This document shows positions 40,501 through 48,088 of a DNA stretch of 64,000 nt, piece after piece. The notes under the pieces were generated by a model. The model was not told where the DNA came from and ran no database searches. It saw only the letters and a program-made list of their open reading frames with translations. The position numbers were made by a program, and so were the translations under genes. Source of the stretch: Dyadobacter sandarakinus (GTDB lineage Bacteria > Bacteroidota > Bacteroidia > Cytophagales > Spirosomataceae); NCBI RefSeq assembly GCF_016894445.1, contig NZ_CP056775.1, forward strand, positions 3,722,001 to 3,786,000, written 5' to 3'. Each line of letters starts with the position of its first letter. Position 1 is the first letter of the stretch.

Positions 40501-40564
40501 ATGCATGTACGCGCCTGAGTTCACGGCGCATAGTGAGGGAGTGAGGGTGACGGTGGATAGATGA
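34523..40564 (+). CDS. alpha-2-macroglobulin family protein
   Basis: A very large exported protein (2013 residues) of the bacterial alpha-2-macroglobulin family, which traps attacking proteases through a reactive thioester. A signal peptide ends near THGQ (residue 25). Residues about 30-400 are an unusual helical N-terminal region. A carboxypeptidase-regulatory-like stretch follows, then the MG2 domain at about 595-690 (YRPGQTVYYKG) and the A2M domain from about 1244 (PDLQTGKNGDITFSFDMPE). The thioester motif is CAEQ at 1467-1470, with C1467 and Q1470 intact. An alpha-alpha toroid and receptor-like domain complete the C-terminus. No pbpC-type gene is adjacent. No lipobox is seen. Its stop codon is two bases from the stop of the convergent aminotransferase gene. 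Confidence 0.92.
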   Translation: MKNFSSFIFIYISLILYTPMKTHGQVPSKTYANEWKAVENALQKGLPATAHEEVRKIYNLAKKEKQQAELIKAVVYMINLQDDTRENNEVLSAQELKKEISEHSGAAKAVLQSLLARFYTSYFEQVRWQLYERTTVQAAKSDDMTTWNAADFHQEITGLLLHAIQDEKLLKATKLKDFDAIITKGNTRNLRPTLFDLLVHQALRYFSQDEVPTIRPAYAFEITQAAAFDPAADFVHRKFETQDTTSNEYLALLLYQKLIAFHLNDPQPDALIDADLLRLQYVKQKSVHPQADELYFQAVNHVAHQYESTPAAAEAWYLAAAWYDQQASTYRPLEDTTTRFFRIKAEEICEKTVAANPASEGGIHAANLLLTIRQKSLRFTTENVTIPGKPFLALATYRNVSNLYIRILPATPALKAKIDYHTDAKFWAQARQTRPLQSWVQSLPDTKDRQEHRVEIKMAALPVGEYIILLSTTVDFIERNNVLAARSLYVSNLSYAIKGDDYFVLHRETGQPVVDAVVKVFNVHDNYGPSIPKKTDLRTYKTDKNGHFRRPNQLKVERVTNEVLAITAGNDSLAMNQHIITYYLDPAEPEKPAVQTFVFTDRSIYRPGQTVYYKGIVASGKNVLANSKTDFYVILFNANGEKTDSAAHKTNAYGSFSGKFQLPRNMLNGTFRIAASSGGQSDFRVEEYKRPKFEVTFDTLKNPYQVHDMVRATGRVLAYAGNAIGSAKVTYRVSRTPRFIYPWLAKRWWMPASSTMEITHGETVTDTAGEFTITFEAIPDLKIDKKLDPAFDFTIYADITDSNGETRSGEMQVSVGYKSIVIKASIPGQLPADSLRKLDVHAENMNGAHVAADVKVTVSILRAELRLLRSRYWERPDVFVMPKEEFITAFPNDPYHDETMPESWPVNKMVFEGTRRMTGQEAFPLPGRFEPGYYKIEISTTDPNGEEIKDIRYIELTDPAGPGPLRPQYLWVAGTKPIEPGESTSIRIASSAPDVFVIRNVPRKSGAFTYESLGSSPGTFHFNATEADRGGYWVEFMFVKNNRIYHHREQIEVPWTNKELRVEYLSFRDKTLPGSREKWTVRISGSKKESIAAEMLAGMYDASLDQFYAEPWQKPAIWSMRNEVTAWNTARNFFADQAIGRTVSEGTYRVFEKSYDEIDGFFTRSRRYRNRSVFKKGMTVEMPMEAQFSGGGMEEIKEAVVADQVKYDREAQELATDSIILPEEKPLQRGGSSLRTHLNETAFFFPDLQTGKNGDITFSFDMPEALTRWKFQALAHTAELAFSYSSRDIVTQKDLMVQPNPPRFLREKDHFVFPMKIVNLTDRPLSGMAALELADTDTGENISALLQADREKPFSIEAKESTTVLFAMQVPDHFTKTITWRTIAKAGDLADGEENTLPVLSNRMLVTESLPLDTDGSENKTYRFEKLLTSRASSTLANHALTVEFSSNPGWYAVQALPYLMEYPYECAEQTWNRYYANALASHVIAGSPRIAKVFESWKTTDTAALVSNLLKNEELKSVILEETPWVLAAKSETEQKKNIALLFDLTSMSEELSANARKLAEMQSASGGFAWFKGGPNDRYITQYILSGMGHLRKLAGSDRVHSESLNSIVGPALQFLDAQLRMDYDVLLKDKTNLEKYVPGPVQLQYLYMRGFFSTDPIPDKSEKAYRFFLQRAAKTWLSQSKYLQGLTALALHRSGDNQTPKAILKSLAESAVRNAETGMYWKDNQYGWRWHEAPIERQALLAEAFQEINGDPQTVDALKRWLLKNKQTNRWESTRATAEACYVLLMSGSNWVAADQQVSIKMGDVSVAADQESPEAGTGYFSKTIPGKDVKPELGNITVNTAGSNAGNPGWGAVYWQYFEDLDKITFAETPLKLAKKLFIEQNSDQGPVLVPVDEGHALHIGNKVIVRIELRADRDMEYVHMKDMRASSLEPVNVLSGYKWQDGLGYYESTKDASTNFFFSSLRKGTYVFEYPLFVAHEGEFSNGITTIQCMYAPEFTAHSEGVRVTVDR

Positions 40565-40566
40565 TT

Positions 40567-41799
40567 TCAGGCATTCACCGCCTCCTGAATCTTCAAAATC
40601 GCACGCACGAAAGCTTCCATATCCTCCTTTTCTCCCAGCATGGCGTGCTGCAGAATCCAGACCGCATCTGTCGCGCAGGCTTGTTCTGCCACCGGGCAGA
40701 GGGTCTGGCTGTAATCTGCCGTTTCCGGGATGGCGTAGCACATAAAGTTTTTGTTTTGAAAAAGCGGCTGCTTGTAGAGCGGGTGCGGGTAGCCCCGGAA
40801 ACTCGGTACGCCTTCGGCCGCCAGCATGTCGGCAAATTCGGTTTTGGATAAACCTCCGAAATGGGCTGCGTCGTATTTGAAAATGTAGATATGATAGCAA
40901 TGCAGCGTAATGTCCCCGCTCCGGGATAGTGGCGTAATACCGTTCACTTCTGCCAGCAACTGATTCAGGTACAAGCCATTTTCATTTCTCTTCCGGGTTT
41001 GGGCGTCCAGCCTTTTGAGTTGTTCCGAGAGTAGTACCGCCTGCATTTGCGTGATCCGGTAGTTGCAGCCCGGATTGTAATGATCGTACCATTGCCCGCC
41101 TTCCACGCGGCCCACATTTCTCAGCGAATGTATCATCGCATACAAATCGTCGTCGTCCGTAATTACAATGCCACCTTCGCCGGAAGTCAGATTTTTAGAA
41201 GACTGAAAACTAAAACTCCCTGCATGACCGATAGAGCCCAGTTTTTTGCCTTTGTACTCAGCACCGTGGGCATGCGCAGCGTCTTCAATCACTTTCAAGC
41301 CGTGCCGGGTTGCGATGTCCATGATCGCGTCCATATCACAGGCCAGCCCGCCAAAATGCACGGGAATGATCACTTTGGTGTGTGGCGTTATAGCAGCTTC
41401 AATAGCCGCCGGACTGATGTTGTAGGTATCCGGATCAATGTCAACAAAAACCGGAACGCAGTTGCATTCAATGACGGACGTGGCAGTGGTAATAAAAGTA
41501 TATGGCGGCACAATCACCTCGTCGCCCGGCTTCACGCCGCACGCCATCAGGGCAAGCCGCAGCGATACCGAACCATTTACACACGTGATCGCATATTTGC
41601 TGCCGCAATAGGATGCAAATGCCTGCTCAAAGCGCTCAATCTCGTCACCACAATCCGGGTTACCCCATTTGCCACTTTGTACAATCCGGGCCACTGCCTC
41701 AGTCTCGGCTTCATCGTAAATCGACCAGGGAAATGTTCTGGTGACTGTTTTGGGTCCGCCGTGAAGGGCCAGCGTGGCGGCTGGGTTGGTAGGTTGCAT
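40567..41799 (-). CDS. DegT/DnrJ/EryC1-family PLP-dependent aminotransferase
   Basis: A sugar-aminotransferase-type enzyme of 410 residues that would exchange a keto group of a sugar or cyclitol for an amino group, using pyridoxal phosphate. The Schiff-base lysine is K202 in SFSFQSSKNLTSGEGG. The phosphate and ring contacts VIEDAAHAHGA (170-180, D173) and NGSVSLRLAL (75-84) are present. The start MQPTNPAATLALHGGPKTV resembles the scyllo-inosose and AHBA-synthase branch more than the nucleotide-sugar branch, but this is inference. It is the last gene of the SusC/SusD-containing cluster, 82 bases after susD. No other nucleotide-sugar gene is nearby. It therefore may act in catabolism or modification of an imported sugar, and not in lipopolysaccharide synthesis. 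Confidence 0.88.
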   Translation of the reverse strand: MQPTNPAATLALHGGPKTVTRTFPWSIYDEAETEAVARIVQSGKWGNPDCGDEIERFEQAFASYCGSKYAITCVNGSVSLRLALMACGVKPGDEVIVPPYTFITTATSVIECNCVPVFVDIDPDTYNISPAAIEAAITPHTKVIIPVHFGGLACDMDAIMDIATRHGLKVIEDAAHAHGAEYKGKKLGSIGHAGSFSFQSSKNLTSGEGGIVITDDDDLYAMIHSLRNVGRVEGGQWYDHYNPGCNYRITQMQAVLLSEQLKRLDAQTRKRNENGLYLNQLLAEVNGITPLSRSGDITLHCYHIYIFKYDAAHFGGLSKTEFADMLAAEGVPSFRGYPHPLYKQPLFQNKNFMCYAIPETADYSQTLCPVAEQACATDAVWILQHAMLGEKEDMEAFVRAILKIQEAVNA

Positions 41800-41881
41800 G
41801 CGTGTACATTATTTGCTTTGGATGAAAACAGGGGAAGGTCCGGCCGGACCTTTCCCTGGGAAACAAACGTTGAGCAACAAG

Positions 41882-43525
41882 CTATTTAATGAGCCACATT
41901 TTAGAAAACTGGTCGTCCACAGCCGGAGTAAGCGAACCGACGCCCGCGTCATAAGCCGACTTGTTTTGTCCAAGCTCATTGCCCGGATAGCGGTAACGTT
42001 CAGGAAACTGAAACCCGCCCAGACGACCGTTGGCAAAAATATCCGGCAGCCTTGTCCGGCGCAGGTCGAGGTAACCTTCGGAAGAAACCAGGAACAGGGC
42101 AATCCATTTTTGTTCGGCGATTTTAGTGAGCTGCCCAGCTTTATCGGCCGGTAATTTTACAGCTGCCTGGGCAAGGTACTTGTCCACTTCTGCCTGGCTT
42201 ACACCCCAGCGAAGGAGTGAGTTGGCAACTCCTTTGCGGTAGTAGGTGTCCGCGCTGCCGGTGATCAGTCCTTTTGCAGCAGCTTCCGCCAGATTGAACT
42301 GTACCTCGTCACTGTTCATGATCATCGCTCTCAATAATGGATGCTTGTTTTCACGGAACAGTTTTGAAAATTTCGATACCTTGAAGTTTCCTACCGTACC
42401 TCCGGCAGCCACATTATAGTGACCATTCCCATTTTTCCAGTCGGAGAGCATACCGGCTACAAAGCCCACATATACCTTATTAGAATCAAGCAGCACATCT
42501 TTGGTCGCGTACTGGGCTATGTCCGCGTTTTTCCGGTTGATATACTCCCAGGTAGAAGTATACGTGTAACCATTGGGATCAGTGGTATTAAAGGAAACGC
42601 CGTTTTTGGCAGGATCACTTGTCCATGGCTGTTCTACCGGGGCAAACCATACCTGCATGCGCGGGTCGCTCAGGGACGCAAGCCTGTCTACAAGCGTTTT
42701 GCAGGGGCGGCGCGTGTCAAAATTATCAATCGTACCCCAGCTCAGCGGTCCGCCTGTCCAGGAGTTTTCAGCGGTTGTGCCCACATATTCAATAGAAGCA
42801 TTTTCAGCAGCCTCGGTCAGGAGCAGCTGGCCGGCCACCGCGGAAAGCTTCGCTCCCGCATCCGCCATTTTAGCAGACACATGCATGAGCAGCCTCAGCC
42901 TCAGTGAATTCGAAAACTTCCTCCATTTGGTACGGTCACCCGCAAACATCAGGTCGTAGCTTTCCGAAATGGGTTCAGTACCCGCATCCATCAGTACATT
43001 GGCCTCATCCAGCTCCGCAAGCAGTCCGTTGTAAATATCCTGCTGCTTGTCATATTTGGGATAAAGAATCCCTTCGCGCGCCTTCAATGCCTCGGAGTAA
43101 TATACATCTCCGTAAAAGTCAGTCATGTAGGAAAAGAGAAGCACCCGGAAAATCTTAAAGATTCCCTGATGCGTTTTGGAGTTCCTTCCTTCCGCCAGCC
43201 CGATGGAGCCGTCGATCAGTTTCAGGATATCCATGGCCGTGTACATATCCGTCACCGGCGATTTGAAGTTTGAATAAAAATTATCGCCGCTCTGGTAGTT
43301 ACTTTCCATATGCTGCACGGCACCCGGCAGCATGCGGTTGTCAAAACCCATTTTCTGGTAAAACAGCGTGGTCTTTTTAATGATCGAGGCCAGCAGGTAA
43401 GGATCATTCACAGACTCCACCGCATTTTTCTGCTGAAGGGAATCGTAGGTCCTGAGTTCGTCGTCGCTGCACGAGCATAGTCCGGCAAGAGCAACCAGGG
43501 TACATATTTTTAGACGTAATTTCAT
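41882..43525 (-). CDS. SusD/RagB-like outer-membrane lipoprotein (SusD-like_2 type)
   Basis: A 547-residue surface lipoprotein that acts as the glycan- or nutrient-binding lid of its SusC partner. The lipobox is LCSC with C19, followed by acidic residues (SDDE), a pattern linked in Bacteroidota to surface export. Tetratricopeptide-like helices dominate, with YMTDFYGDVYYSEAL (about 134-148) and a C-terminal REQ-like segment (SEGYLDLRRTRLPD). The sequence fits the SusD-like_2 subgroup better than classical SusD. It starts 12 bases after susC on the same strand. The ligand cannot be read from the sequence. Confidence 0.9.
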   Translation of the reverse strand: MKLRLKICTLVALAGLCSCSDDELRTYDSLQQKNAVESVNDPYLLASIIKKTTLFYQKMGFDNRMLPGAVQHMESNYQSGDNFYSNFKSPVTDMYTAMDILKLIDGSIGLAEGRNSKTHQGIFKIFRVLLFSYMTDFYGDVYYSEALKAREGILYPKYDKQQDIYNGLLAELDEANVLMDAGTEPISESYDLMFAGDRTKWRKFSNSLRLRLLMHVSAKMADAGAKLSAVAGQLLLTEAAENASIEYVGTTAENSWTGGPLSWGTIDNFDTRRPCKTLVDRLASLSDPRMQVWFAPVEQPWTSDPAKNGVSFNTTDPNGYTYTSTWEYINRKNADIAQYATKDVLLDSNKVYVGFVAGMLSDWKNGNGHYNVAAGGTVGNFKVSKFSKLFRENKHPLLRAMIMNSDEVQFNLAEAAAKGLITGSADTYYRKGVANSLLRWGVSQAEVDKYLAQAAVKLPADKAGQLTKIAEQKWIALFLVSSEGYLDLRRTRLPDIFANGRLGGFQFPERYRYPGNELGQNKSAYDAGVGSLTPAVDDQFSKMWLIK

Positions 43526-43537
43526 ATCGGGTAGATG

Positions 43538-46500
43538 TTAAAAGTCGAGGGAAAGTTTGAAACCGTATGAGCGGATGCTGGGTAAAGTCGCACGCAGGAC
43601 GCCCTGGCTGGAACCCACACCCGAAAATGCCGATTCGGGATCTTCATGCCGGCCCGATTTATTCCACTGGAAAAGGTTTCTCGCTACCAGCCCCAAGGTT
43701 ACATTGTTCAGCTTGTACATTCTGGTCAAACCGATCGGCAAAGTATATGAAAATGAGATCTCGCGCATTTTAAAGTTGGTTGCGTCGTAAGTACGCGTTG
43801 CTGTAAAGTTCCATATAACATCGCCATAACCATTGTACGGAAAGTCGTAAAACGTATTTTTCGGATCGGCACCATTTACGATGTAATCCGAATCCTTGGC
43901 ATCCTCGGGGTTACCTTCGTAATTGGGATTGAGAAAAACACCCTTTACATAGCTCGCATCCTGGAAATCGGACCGCTTGCCGTCGTTGTTGCTGTTGATG
44001 GCATCGTACTGGCTTGCACCGGCGGCCGGCCATACCATACCGCCATGGTCAGCATCCCGGCCACCTACCCACCAGGTATTGTTTTCGCCTGATCCCAGGG
44101 TACTGATCGCCCGGCCGTTCGACTCCAGGTACTGCTGGTTGACCGAAATGTACTTGCCGCCGGCGCGAAGGCTGCCGACCATGTTGAGAGAGAAACCTTT
44201 GTAGCGCAGGGTCGTATTTAATCCAAGAATAAAGTCGGGATTGAAGTTGCCCAGCTGGCCGCGGTCGCGCTCGTCAGCTGATTTCTGGATTTTACCCTCT
44301 TCACTATCCAGCAAAGGCATGCCTGCATATTGCCCGGATTTAACGCGGAGTATCGGGTTTTCTTCATAAATGTTACCAATGGTTTCCCCTTCCGCAATTT
44401 TCACTTTGGTTTTTCCATCATAGCTTGCAAACACATATCCGTTGGGAGCAAAGCTGTCCGACAGGCGCGTGATGGTTGCTTTGTAATGCGTAAAGCTGGC
44501 CGAAACATCCCAGGAGAAATCTCTGGTTTTTATGGGTGAAAAGTTCAGTCCCCATTCAAAACCCTTGCTCCGCACATCGCCGATGTTGGTGAGCAGTCCC
44601 GAGTAGCCGGTACCCTGTACCAACGGAATGTTGTCGATTTGGTTTTTCTGATCTTTGATAAAATATGTAAAATCAAACTTCAAACGGTTCCGGAAAAGCC
44701 ATATGTCCACCCCTGCCTCCTGCGTCACGGAATGCTGCGCTTTGAGGTTTGGGTCAACAATGGTAGCATTAAGACTTACCGTGTTGATCGCTCCCCATGG
44801 ACTGGGATCATAGCTGTAGGTATCAATGGAGCGCCTGCGTGTTAGTCCGTTTCCGACATCAGCAAGGCCCAGGCGGAACTTCAGAAGGCTGAAAGTTTCA
44901 GGCATCCTGAAAGTCTCCGAAGCCAGCCAGCTCAGGGAGGCAGAAGGATAAAAATAATGGATTTTTTCCTCGTTGAGAATGCCCTTCCAGTCGTTCCGTC
45001 CGGTTACGTCGAGAAACACTTTTTCATCCCATCCTACCGTAGCCGTACCATACGCGCTGAACGATTGGCCAGTTGTGAACGGACTGCCGGCTACCGTCAT
45101 GGTACCTGCCTTGATGTTGGCAAGATTAAACAAAGAAGGTGAATTGAGGTCGCCGCCGGCAATTTCCATACTTGCCGTATTGGTGTACCTGTAATTACCA
45201 CCACCTGCTACGGACAGGGATACTTTACCGAAGTTTTTATTATAGGTTAAAATCGCGTCGGTGTTCGCCTCAATACTGCTGTTATTACCCGATACATACT
45301 GCCCCAGCGGATCACCTTTTTCACCCCAGGACTTGCGCAGCTCATAGTTTTCCTTCACGTTTTCCATACCTGTACGGAGTAAAAGTGCGAAGTTCTCGCC
45401 CAGCTGCCAGTTGAGCTGCAGCTTTCCAAAAAAGTTGTCGCGGCCAAACCGGTGGATCTTCTCGTAAGTCGTCCACCAGGGGTTATTTTCCGAAACATCC
45501 ACACCATTATCCTTCATGATCGCGCCATTTTGCAGGGCACCCTCAAAGCCGTCAAGCCAGTAATTTTTCATATCGCCCAGTGGCTGAAGATTGCTGGGAA
45601 TGTTGAACAACAAACTGTTCAGCACGCTGTTGGAGCCTGTTGTATTGGCCTTGTTGGGATTGTAAGTGTTAATGTAGCTCGCATTAACCGACACCGACAG
45701 GCGGTTTGTGATGTTGTATTGTGAATTGAAATTGACCGACTTCTGCTGGGTTTTGGTATTCGGCATGACGCCTTTATTGGTCATATTGGAAAGCGATAAC
45801 CGGAACGCACCCTTGTCATAGTTACCCGTGACGCCGATGTTGTTGGTGATGGTACTACCCGTAGTCAGGTAGGCCTTCACGCGGTTTTCATTGGACGAGC
45901 GCATGGGGCCGTTTGCCCAGGTTTTATTTTTAACATCCCAGTAATCTGCCGTGTAAGATCCGTCGAGTTTCGGGCCCCAGGTATCTGTATTGTCGTACTG
46001 CCACTCATAAGCACGTTCGCCCTGGCCAAACTCCATTTGACTGTCTATGAACTGGTAAGGTTTTTCAACACTCGCCATGGTTGAAAATGATACCCCCAGC
46101 CCTTTTCGCGCGCCTTTGCCTGACTTCGTTGTGATCATAACCACTCCGTTTCCGCCCTCGGCGCCATAAAGAGCCCCGGCACTTCCACCTTTGAGGATCG
46201 TGATGGAAGCCACGTCATTGGGGTTGAGCTGAGAGAGAATGTTCCCGAAATCAACACCATCTTTGGAGGTAAATGTTTGTGTACCAACAGGTATACCGTC
46301 GATTACATAGAGTGGCTGACCTTTGATCGCCACATTGGCATCGCCTGTTGTGGGCATCGCGGTGGTACCCCGGATATTTACCAGTACGGACGAAGTAGGG
46401 TCACTGCTGAGGCTGGTGAGGTTAACCCCGCTCACTTTTCCGTCCAGCGCCTTCATGAGGTTGGGATTACCGGCTTTTACCAGCTCCTCATTCTTGATAT

Positions 46501-46900
46501 CACTCACGGAATATGCCAGCTTACGCGATTCGCGGGTAATGCCGAGGGCTGTTACCACTACTTCTTTCAGGTTTTCAGCGCTCGGGCTGATCGTCGCATC
46601 AATAATACTCCTTCCATTCACGGCTTCTTCCAGCTGCTCGTAGCCAACAAATGAAAACACCAGTACGGCATCCGGGGACGCCACATCGATGGAGTACTCG
46701 CCGGCAACATTGGAAGTAGTACCAGACTGGGTACCCTTGATGAGAACGTTTACGCCCGGCATCACCTGGCCGTCTTCCCTGGAAATGATTTTTCCCCTGA
46801 CGACGCCCTGAGCCGAGGCATGACAGATAAAGGCCCCGACCATGATCATGGCCAGCAGGAGGCGCTTTACGGATTTGTGCATTGTAAAGTTTGAATTCAT
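43538..46900 (-). CDS. SusC/RagA-family TonB-linked outer-membrane transporter
   Basis: A 1120-residue outer-membrane importer paired with the SusD-like lipoprotein encoded 12 bases downstream. A signal peptide ends at HASAQ (residue 31; the ATG at 46882 is an alternative start). A carboxypeptidase-regulatory-like domain spans about 33-110 (GVNVLIKGTQSGTTSNVAGE). The plug spans about 120-260 (LMKALDGKVSGVNLTSLSS, PLYVIDGIPVG, ILKGGSAGALYG), and a 22-strand barrel ends YGFKLSLDF. All family segments are intact. A short FecR-N-terminus-like gene lies 35 bases upstream, but no sigma factor or complete anti-sigma factor is nearby. Confidence 0.94.
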   Translation of the reverse strand: MNSNFTMHKSVKRLLLAMIMVGAFICHASAQGVVRGKIISREDGQVMPGVNVLIKGTQSGTTSNVAGEYSIDVASPDAVLVFSFVGYEQLEEAVNGRSIIDATISPSAENLKEVVVTALGITRESRKLAYSVSDIKNEELVKAGNPNLMKALDGKVSGVNLTSLSSDPTSSVLVNIRGTTAMPTTGDANVAIKGQPLYVIDGIPVGTQTFTSKDGVDFGNILSQLNPNDVASITILKGGSAGALYGAEGGNGVVMITTKSGKGARKGLGVSFSTMASVEKPYQFIDSQMEFGQGERAYEWQYDNTDTWGPKLDGSYTADYWDVKNKTWANGPMRSSNENRVKAYLTTGSTITNNIGVTGNYDKGAFRLSLSNMTNKGVMPNTKTQQKSVNFNSQYNITNRLSVSVNASYINTYNPNKANTTGSNSVLNSLLFNIPSNLQPLGDMKNYWLDGFEGALQNGAIMKDNGVDVSENNPWWTTYEKIHRFGRDNFFGKLQLNWQLGENFALLLRTGMENVKENYELRKSWGEKGDPLGQYVSGNNSSIEANTDAILTYNKNFGKVSLSVAGGGNYRYTNTASMEIAGGDLNSPSLFNLANIKAGTMTVAGSPFTTGQSFSAYGTATVGWDEKVFLDVTGRNDWKGILNEEKIHYFYPSASLSWLASETFRMPETFSLLKFRLGLADVGNGLTRRRSIDTYSYDPSPWGAINTVSLNATIVDPNLKAQHSVTQEAGVDIWLFRNRLKFDFTYFIKDQKNQIDNIPLVQGTGYSGLLTNIGDVRSKGFEWGLNFSPIKTRDFSWDVSASFTHYKATITRLSDSFAPNGYVFASYDGKTKVKIAEGETIGNIYEENPILRVKSGQYAGMPLLDSEEGKIQKSADERDRGQLGNFNPDFILGLNTTLRYKGFSLNMVGSLRAGGKYISVNQQYLESNGRAISTLGSGENNTWWVGGRDADHGGMVWPAAGASQYDAINSNNDGKRSDFQDASYVKGVFLNPNYEGNPEDAKDSDYIVNGADPKNTFYDFPYNGYGDVIWNFTATRTYDATNFKMREISFSYTLPIGLTRMYKLNNVTLGLVARNLFQWNKSGRHEDPESAFSGVGSSQGVLRATLPSIRSYGFKLSLDF

Positions 46901-46935
46901 ACTTATCGATGGGTAACGGTTAATATGGAACAGGG

Positions 46936-47142
46936 TTACAAATCAGCATCTTTCCCGGTGGTACCACGACCATTCGGTTGATGTGCTTCAAGCAGGCGAT
47001 TAAAGTAATTTTCGAGGACGTCGGAGTAATTTTGCTGCTCTTCCCCGCTGGCGATACCTTCCAGGAGTTCAGACAGTTCTTCCGCGCTCAATTTGTTGCT
47101 GATCAGTTTATGAATCAGGGTTTCAGCGCGGGAAAGTGGCAT
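46936..47142 (-). CDS. small protein resembling the N-terminus of FecR-type anti-sigma factors
   Basis: A 68-residue helical, acidic protein (core about 7-52, HKLISNKLSAEELSELLEGI then NYFNRLLEAH). The pattern recalls the cytosolic N-terminal domain of FecR-like anti-sigma factors, but the protein stops before any membrane helix or FecR domain. It has no signal peptide. It lies 35 bases before susC and 80 bases after the isomerase gene, all on the same strand. It may be a genuine stand-alone regulator or a remnant of a lost sigma/anti-sigma pair. No ECF sigma gene is found nearby. That it is translated is plausible but unproven. Confidence 0.55.
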   Translation of the reverse strand: MPLSRAETLIHKLISNKLSAEELSELLEGIASGEEQQNYSDVLENYFNRLLEAHQPNGRGTTGKDADL

Positions 47143-47158
47143 TTTAGTAGCTGGTTTG

Positions 47159-47184
47159 GTATGCCTAGGATACTTTCGGCATAC
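47159..47184 (-). promoter_or_regulatory. inverted repeat upstream of the small FecR-like gene and susC
   Basis: GTATGCC (47159-47165) and GGCATAC (47178-47184) form a 7-base inverted repeat with a 12-base spacer. It starts 17 bases before the small gene, in the only sizeable gap of this cluster apart from the one before the aminotransferase gene. It may mark an internal control site. Confidence 0.25.
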
Positions 47185-47222
47185 TGGTTCAGGCTACTGT
47201 CTGCAATATTTTTTTGGTAAGA

Positions 47223-48071
47223 TCATGAATAAGCCTGCGATTTCAAAAAACGCAGGCCTTCAATGGCAATGGATTCGCGCGAGGGTTCCACCTGCCGCCA
47301 GATAGAAGCGGCTTTGGCGATAACTTTCACGTCCGGGGTAAATGATTCAATCACAATATCTCCTCCATAGGAAATGCTCCTTAATGCTTCCATGATCCTG
47401 GCCCAGTTGATCTGGTCTTTGCCGGGCGTGCCCCTGTCGCTTCCGGAGGCATGGAGCAGACCGAGGCGATGACCAGCCAGGCGGATGGCTTCGGCCGGAT
47501 CTTTCTCTTCCACATTCATGTGAAACGTATCCAGGTGCACCTGCAGGGCTTCACTGCCTGTATCATCAATCAGGCGCAGCGCCTGTGCGCAGGTGTTTAC
47601 AAAATCGGTCTCATAGCGGTTCAGCGGTTCCAGGGCCAGCTTTACGCCCCGCGACGACGCATAATCTCCCAGTATTTTCAGGTTTTCAACAACCATTGCA
47701 TACTGCCGCACCTTTTCATCTTCAGGCACCAGGTCGGCCCGGCCTACTGCGGAATATACCGGCCCCGCAACCAGGCGGCTGCCGAGTACAGGTGCAATGT
47801 CGATTAGGGCTTCTACGTAGCGGAGACTTGTGAGCTGGTCTTTCCGGGTTCCGCGCAGGTCACGGCCCGGACCGGTAGCGGCACATACCGACCGGCAGGT
47901 CAATCCGCTCTCATCCAGTGATTTTCTGATAAAAGCAGGATCAATGTGGTCCGGATCTTCCAGTGCAATTTCAACAAAATCAAAACCCCATTCCCTGAAC
48001 TTCGGAAAGTAAGAGACGCTTTCGTTTGTAAACGGGGATGAAAACAGATACGTGTTGATACCAAACTGCAT
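47223..48071 (-). CDS. sugar isomerase/epimerase, D-tagatose 3-epimerase-like TIM barrel
   Basis: A 282-residue xylose-isomerase-like TIM barrel. Four metal ligands are recognisable in the order known for ketose 3-epimerases: E148 (LALEPLNRYE), D181 (VHLDTFHMN), H207 (LLHASGSDRG) and E242 (IVIESF). It is thus probably active and metal-dependent, and would interconvert ketoses or keto-cyclitols. The specific sugar is uncertain. No signal peptide is present, so it is cytoplasmic. It begins 17 bases after the VCBS-protein gene and precedes the SusC/SusD pair. In context it could process the sugar taken up by SusC/SusD or a product of the haem-linked dehydrogenase. Confidence 0.87.
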   Translation of the reverse strand: MQFGINTYLFSSPFTNESVSYFPKFREWGFDFVEIALEDPDHIDPAFIRKSLDESGLTCRSVCAATGPGRDLRGTRKDQLTSLRYVEALIDIAPVLGSRLVAGPVYSAVGRADLVPEDEKVRQYAMVVENLKILGDYASSRGVKLALEPLNRYETDFVNTCAQALRLIDDTGSEALQVHLDTFHMNVEEKDPAEAIRLAGHRLGLLHASGSDRGTPGKDQINWARIMEALRSISYGGDIVIESFTPDVKVIAKAASIWRQVEPSRESIAIEGLRFLKSQAYS

Positions 48072-48088
48072 AAAGAACCCGGATTTTG

